Shown: in pieces, positions 39,777 to 50,983 of the stretch
Numbering within the stretch: the first letter of the stretch is position 1
Layout: each line of letters starts with the position of its first letter
Assembly: GCF_036785885.1 (NCBI RefSeq)
Contig: NC_092310.1
Span: 2,170,001 to 2,234,000 of the forward strand
Reading direction: 5' to 3'
Length of the DNA stretch: 64,000 nucleotides
Source: Coffea arabica
Taxonomy: Eukaryota; Streptophyta; Magnoliopsida; Gentianales; Rubiaceae
The notes under the pieces: model-generated
Database searches by the model: none
What the model saw: the letters and a program-made list of their open reading frames with translations, nothing else
What the model was told of the DNA's origin: nothing
Translations under genes and position numbers: made by a program

Positions 39777-41288
39777 TCTTTTCTTCAGTTCTAGCTAAGT
39801 GGTGGGTTTAACTGGTAGGCGTTGGGCGTCCTTTCTAGTATTATGTATAAGCGTGGGCTTTTGTCTAGCTAGGTTGAGGGGATCCAGTATACAGAAAAGG
39901 GAAAGAAAAAAAGAAGAAGAAGAACCTAATATATAATCATTTGTCCTGAGTCCTGACTTACAAAAAATAACCCTTTTCTTCTAACCCTCCCACTATAGAC
40001 ACCCAGGCATGTTAATGGATTGGTTTTTATCCAAATTTAATTCAAATCCAATGTATTTGGGTAGGGTTTGGATTTAATTTATCAAAACCCTACTTAGACC
40101 TAAACCCTATAAAAGAGTTATGTATTTGGATAGAATTTGATTTTTTATGATTTATATCCAAATCCAAACCCATAACAGGCTTTACCAAACCCATGTATAT
40201 ATAGTTAAATTATATATATTAGTAAATTTATAAAATATTCTAATATTCTATGGTCATTGGATCGAATACAGTAAGATTTAATGAATGTTTTCTTTTTTCA
40301 AGTTAATCCTAGTTATTTTTGTAATTAGTACAAACTTTTTCAGAAAAAAGAAGAAAAAGTAAATGCAAATAAATGAAAGATTGGACGTAGATACAGTTGA
40401 AGTTTTAAAAATAAGTCGAAACTGTCGATAATAGTCACTTTTTGAGTTTATAATATTGCATTCAACTTCTTGAATATTAATTTTATTATTTAAAATAAAA
40501 ATTGGATGATGTTTATATTTTTTGAAATCTGCATATTTTTAATATATTTTTACTTTAGTGTATTAGAAAAATATATCGGGTACCCATTGGATACTCAAAT
40601 CTAGAAGGATTTGGATTTGAATTTGTTTTTTCAGGCCCATAAGGCTTTGGGTCTGAATTTAGGTCTAACTAAATTTAATAAATCTGGATCTAAATCAAAA
40701 GGATCTAACCTAAACCTTACCCATTGTAATATCTAGACACCTCTAGTAGAGCATCCAATGAATGCCCAACATTTGTTGTGTGATTTTCAGTGGTAGCATG
40801 GTTTTGCATTTGAAATTGCATCCATTCAACTCTCCTACCATAAATTCAGGCATCTATCTAATTTGAATTGTAATAAGTTCATTTGGATATCCACATAGTT
40901 GAATTATTTTCCCCCATAAAATGCAGCTCTCAAAGATGATCTTTTGAAATTTGAATTTTTGAAATTTATATGAGAATTTGCAAGAGAGACTGTGTTGAAA
41001 AATTCAATTCAAGAACCATACTTTCTGGTGCTAATCTGGGCATGGTTTCAATACTGCCATTATCCTATGTTACTTGTTGACTAGTTGGAACAAAAGATCC
41101 CGTAGAATTTAGGTAGCTTTTTTCCCCCAACAGGTTGGTAGTTAATTGTATAATAAAATTTATGTGTAGGTTGATCCCTCTCACACAAGCTAGATATTGA
41201 AGATTAAGAAATTGTTTGTGGCTCCTGTATATATGTTCCACAAAAAGAAGTTCAAACTGAAACAGTAAGCATAGTGAACCTTTTGAGG
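39777..41288. other. Intergenic with transposon-like DNA
   Basis: The first ~130 bases are the promoter/leader of the 74-residue gene. At about 40005-40745 an AT-rich block with ggtttggat / atccaaacc words in both orientations (cattaatggattggttttt, and ...cccattgtaatatctagacacctc at the right) resembles a decayed non-autonomous hAT element. The 41150-41288 part is the 3' flank of the NIN-like gene. No gene seen. Confidence 0.4.
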
Positions 41289-44200
41289 CTATGTCTTCAA
41301 GGGCTCAATATGAAGTCTGACAGTTGACCTGTCTGATGATCTCATAGCTCTTAAATGACTCTGCAAATCTGCATCTCTGGATAGACAAATCCAATTGTTA
41401 TTGACATCTTGATACTTGATCTCATAACTTTCACCACTCAGGTTGAGCCGTTTCTTTATCGCATCTCTGAGTTGCATCAGTCCTGATGAAAGAGAGAGCT
41501 GAAACTTTATCATGACTTCTTTGTATGTTGCCTTTATTGTCATGAGGCTTTCATTTTGCATTGTCATAGCTTGTGGCATAGGAGGTGAAGCAGAAGTAGC
41601 AACTTCCTCAGGAATCTGATTGGTGCATGGCTCAACAGCAAGTCTGATTGTTGGGTTTTCCTGTGGTTTCATGATAGTCACACAATTATGCAAATCATTG
41701 TCGCTGGTCAATGGAATCCATTCATTGGGTTCAGCTAGACACTTGATGTCAAAGCTGTCACCGCTTAACTTGAACTGCTTCATGACTTCGTTTTTCAGTT
41801 CCATCAATTTTGAAGAAAGGGAAACCTGAAGCTCTACAGTCTCCTCTTTATATGTTGCCTTTATGGTCATGATCCTCTCATTCTGCACTGGATTTATCTG
41901 CAGCATAGGGCTCCCAACAGAATCCCTGGAACTTTCAAGGTGTTGATTCTGAGTAGGCTCAAGAAGAACTTTGATTGTATTCTTCCTTTGTGACACCATA
42001 TCAAACATCAACTTCTGCAAGTCCACATCATTGGATACTAAAATGTAGTTATTATCTTCCTTTTGATACTTGATCTCAAAACTTCCAGTTGTCAAATTTA
42101 ACCTCTTTGTCACTTCTTTCTCAAAATCCATTATCCCTGAAGAGAGAGAGAGTGGAAACTTAATCATGTCTTCCTTAAATGATGCCTTTATCATAATTGT
42201 GCCTTCATTTTCTGGTGCTGGTGGTGCCTTTATACTCTCATTGTGCACTGGATTTATCTGCAGCATAGGGCTACCAACAGAACCCCTGGAACTTTCAAGG
42301 TGTTGATTCTGAGTAGGCTCAAGAAGAACTTTGATTGTATTCTTCCTTTGTGACATCATATCAAACATCAACTTCTGCAAGTCCACATCATTGGATACTA
42401 AAATGCAGTTATTATCTTCCTTTTGATACTTGATCTCAAAACTTCCAGTTGTCAAATTTAACCTCTTTGTCACTTCTTTCTCAAAATCCATTATCCCTGA
42501 TGAGAGAGAGAGTGGAAACTTAATCATGTCTTCCTTAAATGCTGCCTTTATCATAATTGTCCCTTCATTTTCTGGTGCCGGTGGTGCCTTTATACTCTCA
42601 TTCTGCACTGGATTTATCTGCAGCATAGGGCTCCCAACAGAATCCCTGGAACTTCCAAGGTGTTGATTCTGAGTAGGCTCAAGAAGAACTTTGATTGTAT
42701 TCTTCCTTTGTGACATCATATCAAACATCAACTTCTGCAAGTCCACATCATTGGATACTAAAATGTAGTTATTATCTTCATTTTGATACTTGATCTCAAA
42801 ACTTCCAGTTGTCAAATTTAACCTCTTTGTCACTTCTTTCTCAAAATCCATTATCCCTGATGAGAGAGAGAGTGGAAACTTAATCATGTCTTCCTTAAAT
42901 GATGCCTTTATCATAATTGTGCCTTCATTTTCTGGTGCTGGTGGTGCCTTTATACTCTCGTTCTGCACTGGATTTATCTGCAGCATAGGGCTACCAACAG
43001 AACCCCTGGAAATTTCAAGGTGTTGATTCTCAGTAGGCTCAAGAAGAACTTTGACTGTATTCTTCCTTTTTGACATCATATCAAACATCAACTTCTGCAA
43101 GTCCACATCATTGGATACTAAAATGTAGTTATTATCTTCATTTTGATACTTGATCTCAAAACTTCCAGTTGTCAAATTTAACCTCTTTGTCACTTCTTTC
43201 TCAAAATCCATCATCCCTGATGAGAGAGAGAGTGGAAACTTAATCATGCCTTCCTTAAATGCTGCCTTTATCATAATTGTGCCTTCATTTTCTGGTGCTG
43301 GTGCTGCAGGGTGAGAAACAGAAGTAGTGCCTTCGTCAGGAGGTAAATCAGAACGTGCTTGGTCTCTATTACGTGTTCTCTTATTGTGGTTTTCAGATCC
43401 TCTTGCATCTTCGTGAGAAAGGGAATGATCAGCTTTTCTCTTGTTGGTCTGTCTATCTATGCTACGCTCTCTGCATAACTGCTTTTCTTCATGTATGACA
43501 ACTGTAAAAATGAGAATTTGAATCAAGATTAATACCAGGTGATCTTGTCAGCCATATAAGCAAATGAACAATGCAGTCATACTGAAAGCTAGGTTCAAAT
43601 TCAAGATAGCAAACTCACTATCAGACATACACTCAGCATCTTCAAGTTGCCTTCTTGACTGGTTTCTGGGAACCTTCACTCCTGGTGCCTTTACCATGTC
43701 TTCATTATTTTGAAGAACAGGAAGATTGTCCTGTGTTCGTACATTCTCACAGTTGTTATGTGAGAATCTAAGCAAAGGTTGAGATCCGGTTGTTGCACAC
43801 ATTTCCAAAGATTCATCCAGTCTATCAAGTTTAATTATGTTCAAAGGTGTATCCGCCCCTGATTCTTGTACAGATGCAACCTTGAAACTCTGAAAGTTCT
43901 GCTGTACTGCAGCTAAAAAAGCTTTCAAGAGGGTCTGTGGTTTCCCATAAGAAGGTTGGTACGGGCACAGAAAAAACTCTAGCACATAAACTTCATTTCC
44001 TGTGGATCTACTTTGCAGACAGACAGCAAAAGAGCCAGTTAAGTTAACTTTGCGTGCACTAAGTACTAGGGGGTACTCATCAATACTTAACTGCTTCACA
44101 TCTTTGCAGAAGCATGAAGCACCAGATGTAAATGCACTCCATACAACACTCTGTCCTTTCTTTAAGCCAAACTGAATGCAATCCTTTTGGAAGGAGGAAA

Positions 44201-46331
44201 CCTTCTTGACTGACATAACTGATCCCCTTTCACTTGTGCACATGACACTTTCATTATGGTTCTCTCCAGTGCTTGTGAACCAGGTCTGAGCAAAACGTAT
44301 ACAGTGTGCATGACAGAATGCATTCAAACCGTTCTCAATTTGACTGAGGTCAAATTCATGCTGAGAAATCTGCTTTGGACATTATCAGTAAGAAAAGGAA
44401 TCATACAGTACGAAAAGCGAGTCAGCAATAAAATAACTTAACTGATACATGTGAAAAAAATGTGGCTAGATACAGTCACCACTTACTCTATCCTTGTGAA
44501 GTGACAAATGTGCATCACAAATCCTCAGTCCTACGGCCTGCAGGAAAGAATATAACTATCACTATACATTTTTGAGATCATCATAGTGAAATGATTTCAG
44601 AAATTGGAATGAAATTTTCTATTAAGACTTGTAGCATGCAATGCAGGTAAACATGACAGCTTTATGACCGGATTCGACTATACAAGAACCCAACAAGAAC
44701 AAAAGAAGTCCTGAAATTATACGAACATCGCTTACATCAGTACTAACACAGAATCCTATCTGATGGATGTGAAGCTGAAACCCCTTTGCTATTTAAGGGG
44801 GATCTTCACTAAAGGGGGATCTTCACAGGATCATCATGCCAGCTATACAGCATGGTAATTGAAACATAAACAAGTCAAATAGAAAGTTCTTGTCCTTCAC
44901 ATGAAAATTTTTCCAACGCCATGAGTTACAGCTCAGACTTCATGGGACCAAACGTTGAAAAGGTTTCCACATCATAGATCATAGCTTAGACATGAATGAG
45001 TAATTGTTCTAGTGCGAAAGCAAGAATTCATAATAACTTTCACTATCATAGAGTTCAGCAGAAGCTATGCCACTTCAAATATCCTCCACTTCAAGCCAGA
45101 GATGTCAATTATGCATAAAATAGATAGCTTCAGCTCAGAAAAACTCCAATTATTTGAAGACAGCTGACATTTCAGGAAATGTGTTAGCCAAGTTCTACAG
45201 CTAATGTATCTGAAAATGACTCTGTAGCACAAGAAGCACAGATTACTTCAACTGACAGAACTTTTGCAATCTTTTTGGCTTCCTGATTTCATCCAGCGAT
45301 ATGAGAATCTTGCTAAGACAATTTTTTAGGGCATGAAAGTAATGGAATTTGATGCCAACCTTTGTAAAAGCTCAATTAGCTGATTCTTTTGAATAAACAT
45401 ATCATTTGCTGGCAGAGAACAAAAGAAGAAATGATCTTCGCGTCACTTCCAATTTCTAAAGAACAAGGAGTTACAAAACAGAAAAAGCTCAAAAGAGAAG
45501 CTTGTTCCCCTTGCATCCAAGACCAAAGCATTTACAACAAGAAAAATTAGCAGGTTTTTTGGGCAAAATTTACAATAGAAGCACAATTTCCATATGGAGA
45601 GGCGAATTAAACATGCTAGTACTTTATCCTTGGTGAATAATGGGTTGAGTTAGAAATCGAACCTTGAAAGCATCATCAATAACTTTTCCAATTGCATCAG
45701 TAAAGTAATAATTCCCATCCCACGAAGTAATCAGCTCAAGCACACCGACACATTGATCCCTAACTGACTCAAAAACTGGCAAAGCCAGGTATCCATTTAC
45801 ACCACATCTAACAGCAGCATCCCTCAGTTTAAACTCTTTAGATGAGTAACAAGACACATATGGACTAAATTCTGAAACCCCATTTCTAAAAACCCGTCCA
45901 ACAGGGCCAAGCTCTTCTTGACAATCAAGATCATATCTGTGTTCCAAACAACGCTTCCTATACAAACAGAGTCCTTCGGTGAGCAGACTAATACCAAAAG
46001 GAAGATCTGAAGTCACAAGAAGCTGTTGGGTGCCTATTGTTTTGGGCATCCACAGTTGCACTAAAGTGGGGAAGAGAAAAACACCCAAACCCTCAAGTGC
46101 AGATTTGATCTTTTCTTTGATTGCCGCAATCCCTTTGTTGTTGTTGAATTGAATAGATTCATCTTGGCTACAGAAGATCATAAGATGGGAGATGGACTTC
46201 TGGTCTGATACAGAAAGTTGACTTGGCATGAGACTGATGAACTCAGAAACTGAATATCTTCCTCTAAGATCATCAACATGGATGAGTAAAGACTGGTTTT
46301 TTTCCATCTTTGATACTATCTGGGATTGCAT
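41289..46331 (-). CDS. NIN-like (NLP) protein lacking RWP-RK, with six tandem PB1 domains
   Basis: Four exons: 46331-45663, 44537-44487, 44369-43619, 43501-41289; in-phase CDS for 1,227 residues. Residues 1-223 and the following ~220 match the N-terminal GAF-like region of NLP nitrate-response factors (LGPVGRVFRNGVSEFSPYV, YSSKEFKLRDAAVRCGVNGY, CVGVLELITS; then CHAHCIRFAQTW, FCKDVKQLSIDEYPLVLSAR, FAVCLQSRSTGNEVYVLEFF). NLPs then carry an RWP-RK DNA-binding domain; here residues ~440-560 are a short basic/acidic linker with no RWPxRK motif, and intron 3 is only 117 bases, too small to hide it. The C-terminus has six PB1 domains (about 565-646, 685-766, 805-886, 925-1006, 1034-1115, 1144-1224), where NLPs have one. 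Each keeps a beta-1 Lys (IMIKA/MTIKA) and an acidic OPCA-like segment (VSNDVDLQ, SRDADLQ). PB1 domains join proteins head to tail; a scaffold or dominant-interfering role is inference. Confidence 0.85.
41880..43286 (-). repeat. Four PB1-coding tandem units on a 360-bp period
   Basis: Within the last NLP-like exon, units begin at 43286, 42926, 42566 and 42206 (minus strand), each 360 bases, the fourth running into PB1 number 5. They differ by only scattered substitutions (for example AAFKEG / ASFKED / AAFKED), all in frame and with none introducing a stop. Linkers (SVGSPMLQINPVQNESIKAP and then PAPENEG) are repeated with the domain, so the duplicated unit is PB1 plus linker. Confidence 0.93.
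44538..45662 (-). other. Intron 1 of the NLP-like gene
   Basis: A 1,125-base intron between AAG|GTTCGA and cctgcag|GCC. I see no exon or repeat in it. Confidence 0.75.
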
Positions 46332-46851
46332 TTCCTAGCTTCAAGAATTGTTCTTCAAAGCCCCTCTTTTAGCCAATTCAAAGACTCGAATAAGGGTTGT
46401 TGGCTATGCAATAATCCATAGAAGAAGGATTCCAAAAGAGGTTCAAGAGCTCATCCATCTTGTAGCTTCTGCCTTCTGTGTATATGCATCGTCGAATGCA
46501 AAGAGTTCAGATTTCAGAATGGTTCAGGAGGTCAAAGTTCAGAAAGACAAAAGCAGACAATGACCCCACGAGTCTATGACAATGACTGGTTTGTGGCCTA
46601 CATTTTCCCAAGGTGCAAACGACAAATCCATATCACCAAACTCTAGTCACTGCGAGCTGTGGAATACTGGAAGTGGAAAAAGTCTGAAATAGGTCACAGT
46701 TCCACAACTTTTCGAAAGAAAATCTGACACGTCCTGCGCTGGATAAAGTATACGCCTCCATCCCCAAAATTTTGCTTAAAAGAATTTTCACGCGATTCAA
46801 TTCAGTACGAGAAGAATCAAACGCTCGGCCTCTTTTGAGAGCCTTCAGAAT
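46332..46851. promoter_or_regulatory. Upstream region of the NLP-like gene
   Basis: About 520 bases between the NLP-like start codon and a transposon insertion. This must contain the leader and core promoter, but no clear TATA element or nitrate-response element could be picked out with confidence. Confidence 0.4.
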
Positions 46852-46860
46852 TTCTTATTA

Positions 46861-47637
46861 GGGATAATTTCAGAAAAGCTTATGTGAAATTTAAAAAATT
46901 ACACATTCCTCCTTTATTATTTAAAATAATAATATTATTTTTAAATATTTTAATAAAATTCTCTTGTTTGATATATTTATATTTAGAATGCCTTTAAAAT
47001 TATTTTTTTCATTCTTTTTCCTTTTTATTTTAATTTTTTGTCAATAAAATTGTAAAATTATCATTATTATCTCTGATTTCTATTGTAACCAAATGTCGAA
47101 CTAATGATTTTTTTGATGAGTTAACTTTATATATAATCCAATGTTTTTTGCTAATATTTGATTTCTATTTTTTAGTATTAAAATTAATAATAAATCAACA
47201 AGAAATTGCCCAAAATTATTACTAAATTATGATAATTTCACTGCTCAAAAAATTCATAAACTCTAAATCAATTATTTCAACATTTATTGTCTATCTTATA
47301 AATCTAAATCTATAATAAAATACCATCAAAAGTATCCTATCATAGTGATAAATTTATTATTGCAGTTGTTTATCAAATAATAGATATGGAGATGAAAAAT
47401 TCGGCACATTTTTCTTATAATTACATTAGATAATCTTATAATTTTATAAGAAAGTAAATTAAAACTCATTACACAAGGGCATTTTGGGTATTCATTAAAA
47501 ATTTGACCAAGTCAATATTATTTTAAGATTTTGTTACTAAAATTATCAAATCAAGAGAGGTATATATAATTTTTCAAATCTTAGGAGAGTTTAGTGAAAT
47601 TGTTAGAAACCTCAGGGAATGTTTCTGGAATTATCCC
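46861..47637. mobile_element. Mutator-like non-autonomous element with 9-bp target duplication
   Basis: Ends are GGGATAATTTCAGAAA and its near-inverse TTTCTGGAATTATCCC (15/16 match). The flanks are a perfect 9-bp direct repeat, TTCTTATTA, at 46852-46860 and 47638-47646. A 9-bp duplication fits Mutator-like elements. The 777-base AT-rich interior has no transposase. It lies 530 bases upstream of the NLP-like start codon. Confidence 0.85.
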
Positions 47638-47659
47638 TTCTTATTATTATACTTATGTT

Positions 47660-48240
47660 TAGTGCTTCTAATTAAGGGCTTAAATTAATCATACTAAATG
47701 ATTTGGATTCACAAGTAGTTTGGTTAAGGGCTTGATTCGAACTCAATATCGATCGAGTTGCCGAGTTTAAGTCAAATTCGAGCTACTTGATAAAGTAATC
47801 AAGTTGAGTTTTAATTAGGGGTACAAATTAACCATGCTACTTGATTCAGACTCGCGAGTACTTTGGTTAAAGATTCAAGTCGAACTTGGCATCGATTGAG
47901 TTGCCAAGTTCGAGTTGAGTTTGAACTACTTGATAAGGTAATCGAGTCGATTTCGGGTGAAAAAAAAATCAAAATTCGAGTATTTGTCAAGCGTCTCGAG
48001 TAGTGTATTTACAATATAGTTTTTAATTATTTATTTTAAAATTATGAAATTTACTAAAAACTGATCTTAAAAACTCAATTGAACTTGATTGAGTTCAATT
48101 AAACTTGATTTGGTCGAGTTCAAACTCAATTTTAAAGCACTCAACAATTTTAAATTCGAGTTCAAGTATTTTTATTAGTAGAACTCGAATGACTCGATAC
48201 TTGACTCGACTCGATGACAGTCTTACTTCAGACCCGATCG
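47660..48240. repeat. Duplicated TCGAG-rich transposon remnants
   Basis: Two diverged direct copies of a ~150-base block (about 47690-47812 and 47830-47952) share phrases such as tttggttaa.g..t.gattcgaact and ctacttgataa.gtaatc. TCGAGTT/AACTCGA words continue to 48215. They resemble the CTCGAG-rich hAT-like element at 23223-23595. Confidence 0.5.
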
Positions 48241-48498
48241 TTGGCTACTGGCATCGATTTTGCCAAGCATATGAAGTTTCACACAAAATAGTGATCACAG
48301 ATTACACCAAATTCAGGCTCCAATTCGTTAAATTTACATGTCATGTCATGTGTCCCCTTCTGACAGAGTATGCGGTAATTTGGAAACCGCAGGGACAAAT
48401 GCCACATGTTTACTGCATAGTATAATGATATCCAAAATCAGTCAAAATTGGTCCTCATCAAGAACGGCAAAAGAAAAACAAAATCGGTGTAAAGTCTG

Positions 48499-50983
48499 AT
48501 GATTTCCCGCCAGATTGAGACCCTGTTACAACGGTCAAAAACCACTAGTCATCTTCTTCAACTGCAATCTCTCAGCATCAAAACAGCTCTAGATCATCAA
48601 GAACACTTCCTTTCTAGACTTATACTTGCATCGTCTTTAATATCACTGCAAATTTCAAGAGAAATCTTTGACAAATCACCGATTACACCATCACGTTTTT
48701 CTCGGAATACACTGATTCAAGGGTATTCAAAGAGCTCAATACCATTAGAGTCGGTAAAAATGTTCGTTGATCTTCAAAGAAGTGGGATAAAACCCGACAA
48801 CTATACATACCCTTTTGTGCTCAAAGCTTGCGGGCGTTGTTCAATGGTTGGAGTAGGTGGGACTCTGCATTCAATGGTGTTGAAGATGGGTTTTGATTGG
48901 GATTTACATATATGCAATACACTGCTCAGAATGTATGGAGGGCTTCATCTGATTGCGTATTCGAGGCAAGTGTTTGACGATATGTCTCAAAGAGATGTGG
49001 TTTCTTGGAGTTCTATGATTGCTGCTTATGTTAATTGGTACGTTCTATCCTTAATCAGTTACCGAAGTAATGCTAATTCTTTTGTTTTATTTCCTTCTTA
49101 CTTGTCTCAGCAATTAGGGGTTCGTAATTTATCTTCGAAACACCTAACTTCCTTTGCAATGAGTCGTAGTGGGGTTGTTCATGGTAGAAAGCCCAACTAC
49201 GGAGTGTACTTTGTTTAGAGAAGGGAAGGAGAAAATCAGTTGGAGTATGGGAGTCAGACTTCTTAGTCGACTCCTATGTTTTTGGACGTCCATTAATATT
49301 ATTAATATTTTTTTGGCTTCCAGCAACAAAGGCTATTATAATGCATAAGTATCATGCTGCACAAATTCCATTGAAAGATAATGACTTGTGCATAGATCGT
49401 ATATAATCCAATTGATCTTGTGGTACTTTGCTTATGCTCTTCATTTTTCTTTTGCTTTTACTTTCTGCTAATTCTGGCCAGGGGATATGGTTTAACTCCC
49501 TAAACAACTTGTTCAAGCTCTATTAGTCACAACATGCTTTTACGCGATCACAGAGTCATATACAACTTATTGCATTTTAATTACTGGACTCCCGAAAACA
49601 TTATTATAATATTTAATTATCAAGAATTAAGATGAAGGTTTTGGTATATGGTAGCAAAAGGCAATAAAAATTAATCTACTTTTCCAAATGAATGAGTCTC
49701 AATCTTGTTAACTGCAGCATATTCTTAATGTTTATAATATAAGGTGCCTAAAATTTATACTCTTTATGGGCACTGCTTCTTCAATTCATTAGCTACTATT
49801 TTCTAGGTTTTAGGTGCCTTATAGCTTGTATGGATGTAGATACGATCACTGTAAAAAAATTTCTTCCGCACTGTTTACAGCTGACCTTGTTTACAAGTTA
49901 GCTTGATCGATTAAGTGCTAGACACCCTTGAGAACTTGTTATATGGGGACTTATGGCCGTCGTCTTGTGAAATTGTGCTGATTGTTGGTCTCAAAATGAA
50001 AATTGAAGTAGTGGAATGGTATCTGATGATTTTATTGTCGGCTAAGGGGATTATCTTTTACTTCCTTTGTATTCTTTAGCATGTAGTTAAGGCTCTGTTT
50101 CCAATATTTTAACATTTTATAGTCTTGAAGTTTTTGTTTGACCTATAACTTGACTTTGAATGATTACAGTAACTGTCCTGTAAATGCTTTAACTGTTTTC
50201 CAAGACATGATCATACAACATGAGAAGCCAAACTCCATCACTTTGGTTAGCCTGCTTGCTGCATGTACTCGTCTCCTCAATGTCAAGCTTGGAGAATCCA
50301 TTCATTCCCGCATTCTAACTAACGGTGTTGGATTGAATGTTGAACTGGGAACTGCTCTTCTTGAGATGTATGCAAAATGTGGTCACATGCTGGAAGCGTT
50401 CCTTATTTTTGATTCAATAAGTGATAAAAATTTGCAGTCTTGGACTGTCATGATTTCTAGCCTTGCAGATAATGGCTTTGGGGAAGAAGCTATGTCATTG
50501 TTTTCAAAAATGCAAGAAGCTGGCCTGCAGCCTGATAGTAAGTCATTTTCTGCAGTTCTTTCTGCATGTAGTCACATGGGTCTTGTTGATGAGGGAAAAG
50601 ATTATTTTGATAAAATGGTAAAGGTTCATAATATCAGGCCAACCATGGAACATTATGGTTGCTTGGTGGACATGTTTGGTCGTGCTGGAAAGATTGAAGA
50701 AGCTTATCAGGTTATAAAGAGCATGCCCATGGAACCTAATTCTATTGTATTGAGGAGCTTCATCAGTTCATGCAGATATCATGGCCGTATTGTTTGTGAA
50801 GAAAAACATCTGAAGCAACTTCTTAAAATAGAGCCTGATGTTGGAGCAAATTACGTGCTTGCTGGGAGTATGTGCTCTCTTTCTGGCTATTGGAGTGACA
50901 CTAATGACCTTAGAGTTTCCATGAAAGAAAAAGGTTTAAAGAAGGTTCCGGGGAGCAGTTGGGTGCAGCTGTCTAGTGCCTAA
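48499..50983 (+). CDS. PLS-class pentatricopeptide repeat protein, one intron
   Basis: Exons 48499-49037 and 50170-50983 encode 450 residues; the intron (49038-50169) has donor TG|GTACGT and acceptor gattacag. Splicing joins SSMIAAYVNC to NCPVNALTVFQDM, restoring an uninterrupted PPR motif; without splicing the frame stops at 49216-49218. Repeats visible: FSRNTLIQGYSK, LHICNTLLRMYGG, RDVVSWSSMIAAYVN, GTALLEMYAKCG, LQSWTVMISSLADNG, ACSHMGLVDEG, HYGCLVDMFGRAG. An E-type region follows and ends KVPGSSWVQLSSA, with no DYW domain. This family binds organelle RNAs, usually for editing or processing. The N-terminus (MISRQIETLLQRSKTT) is basic and Ser/Leu-rich, suiting a mitochondrial or plastid address. 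Most PPR genes are intronless; an intron within a motif is a little unusual. The Arabidopsis counterpart is not recognised. Confidence 0.88.

Noticed and set aside
41620..43026. Plus-strand repeated frames of ~78 residues across the PB1 array
   Set aside because: They are the antisense shadow of the 360-bp PB1 units and repeat only because the units do.
48105..48425. Plus-strand frame of ~106 codons before the second PPR gene
   Set aside because: Starts in TCGAG-rich transposon remnants, no similarity, no start context.
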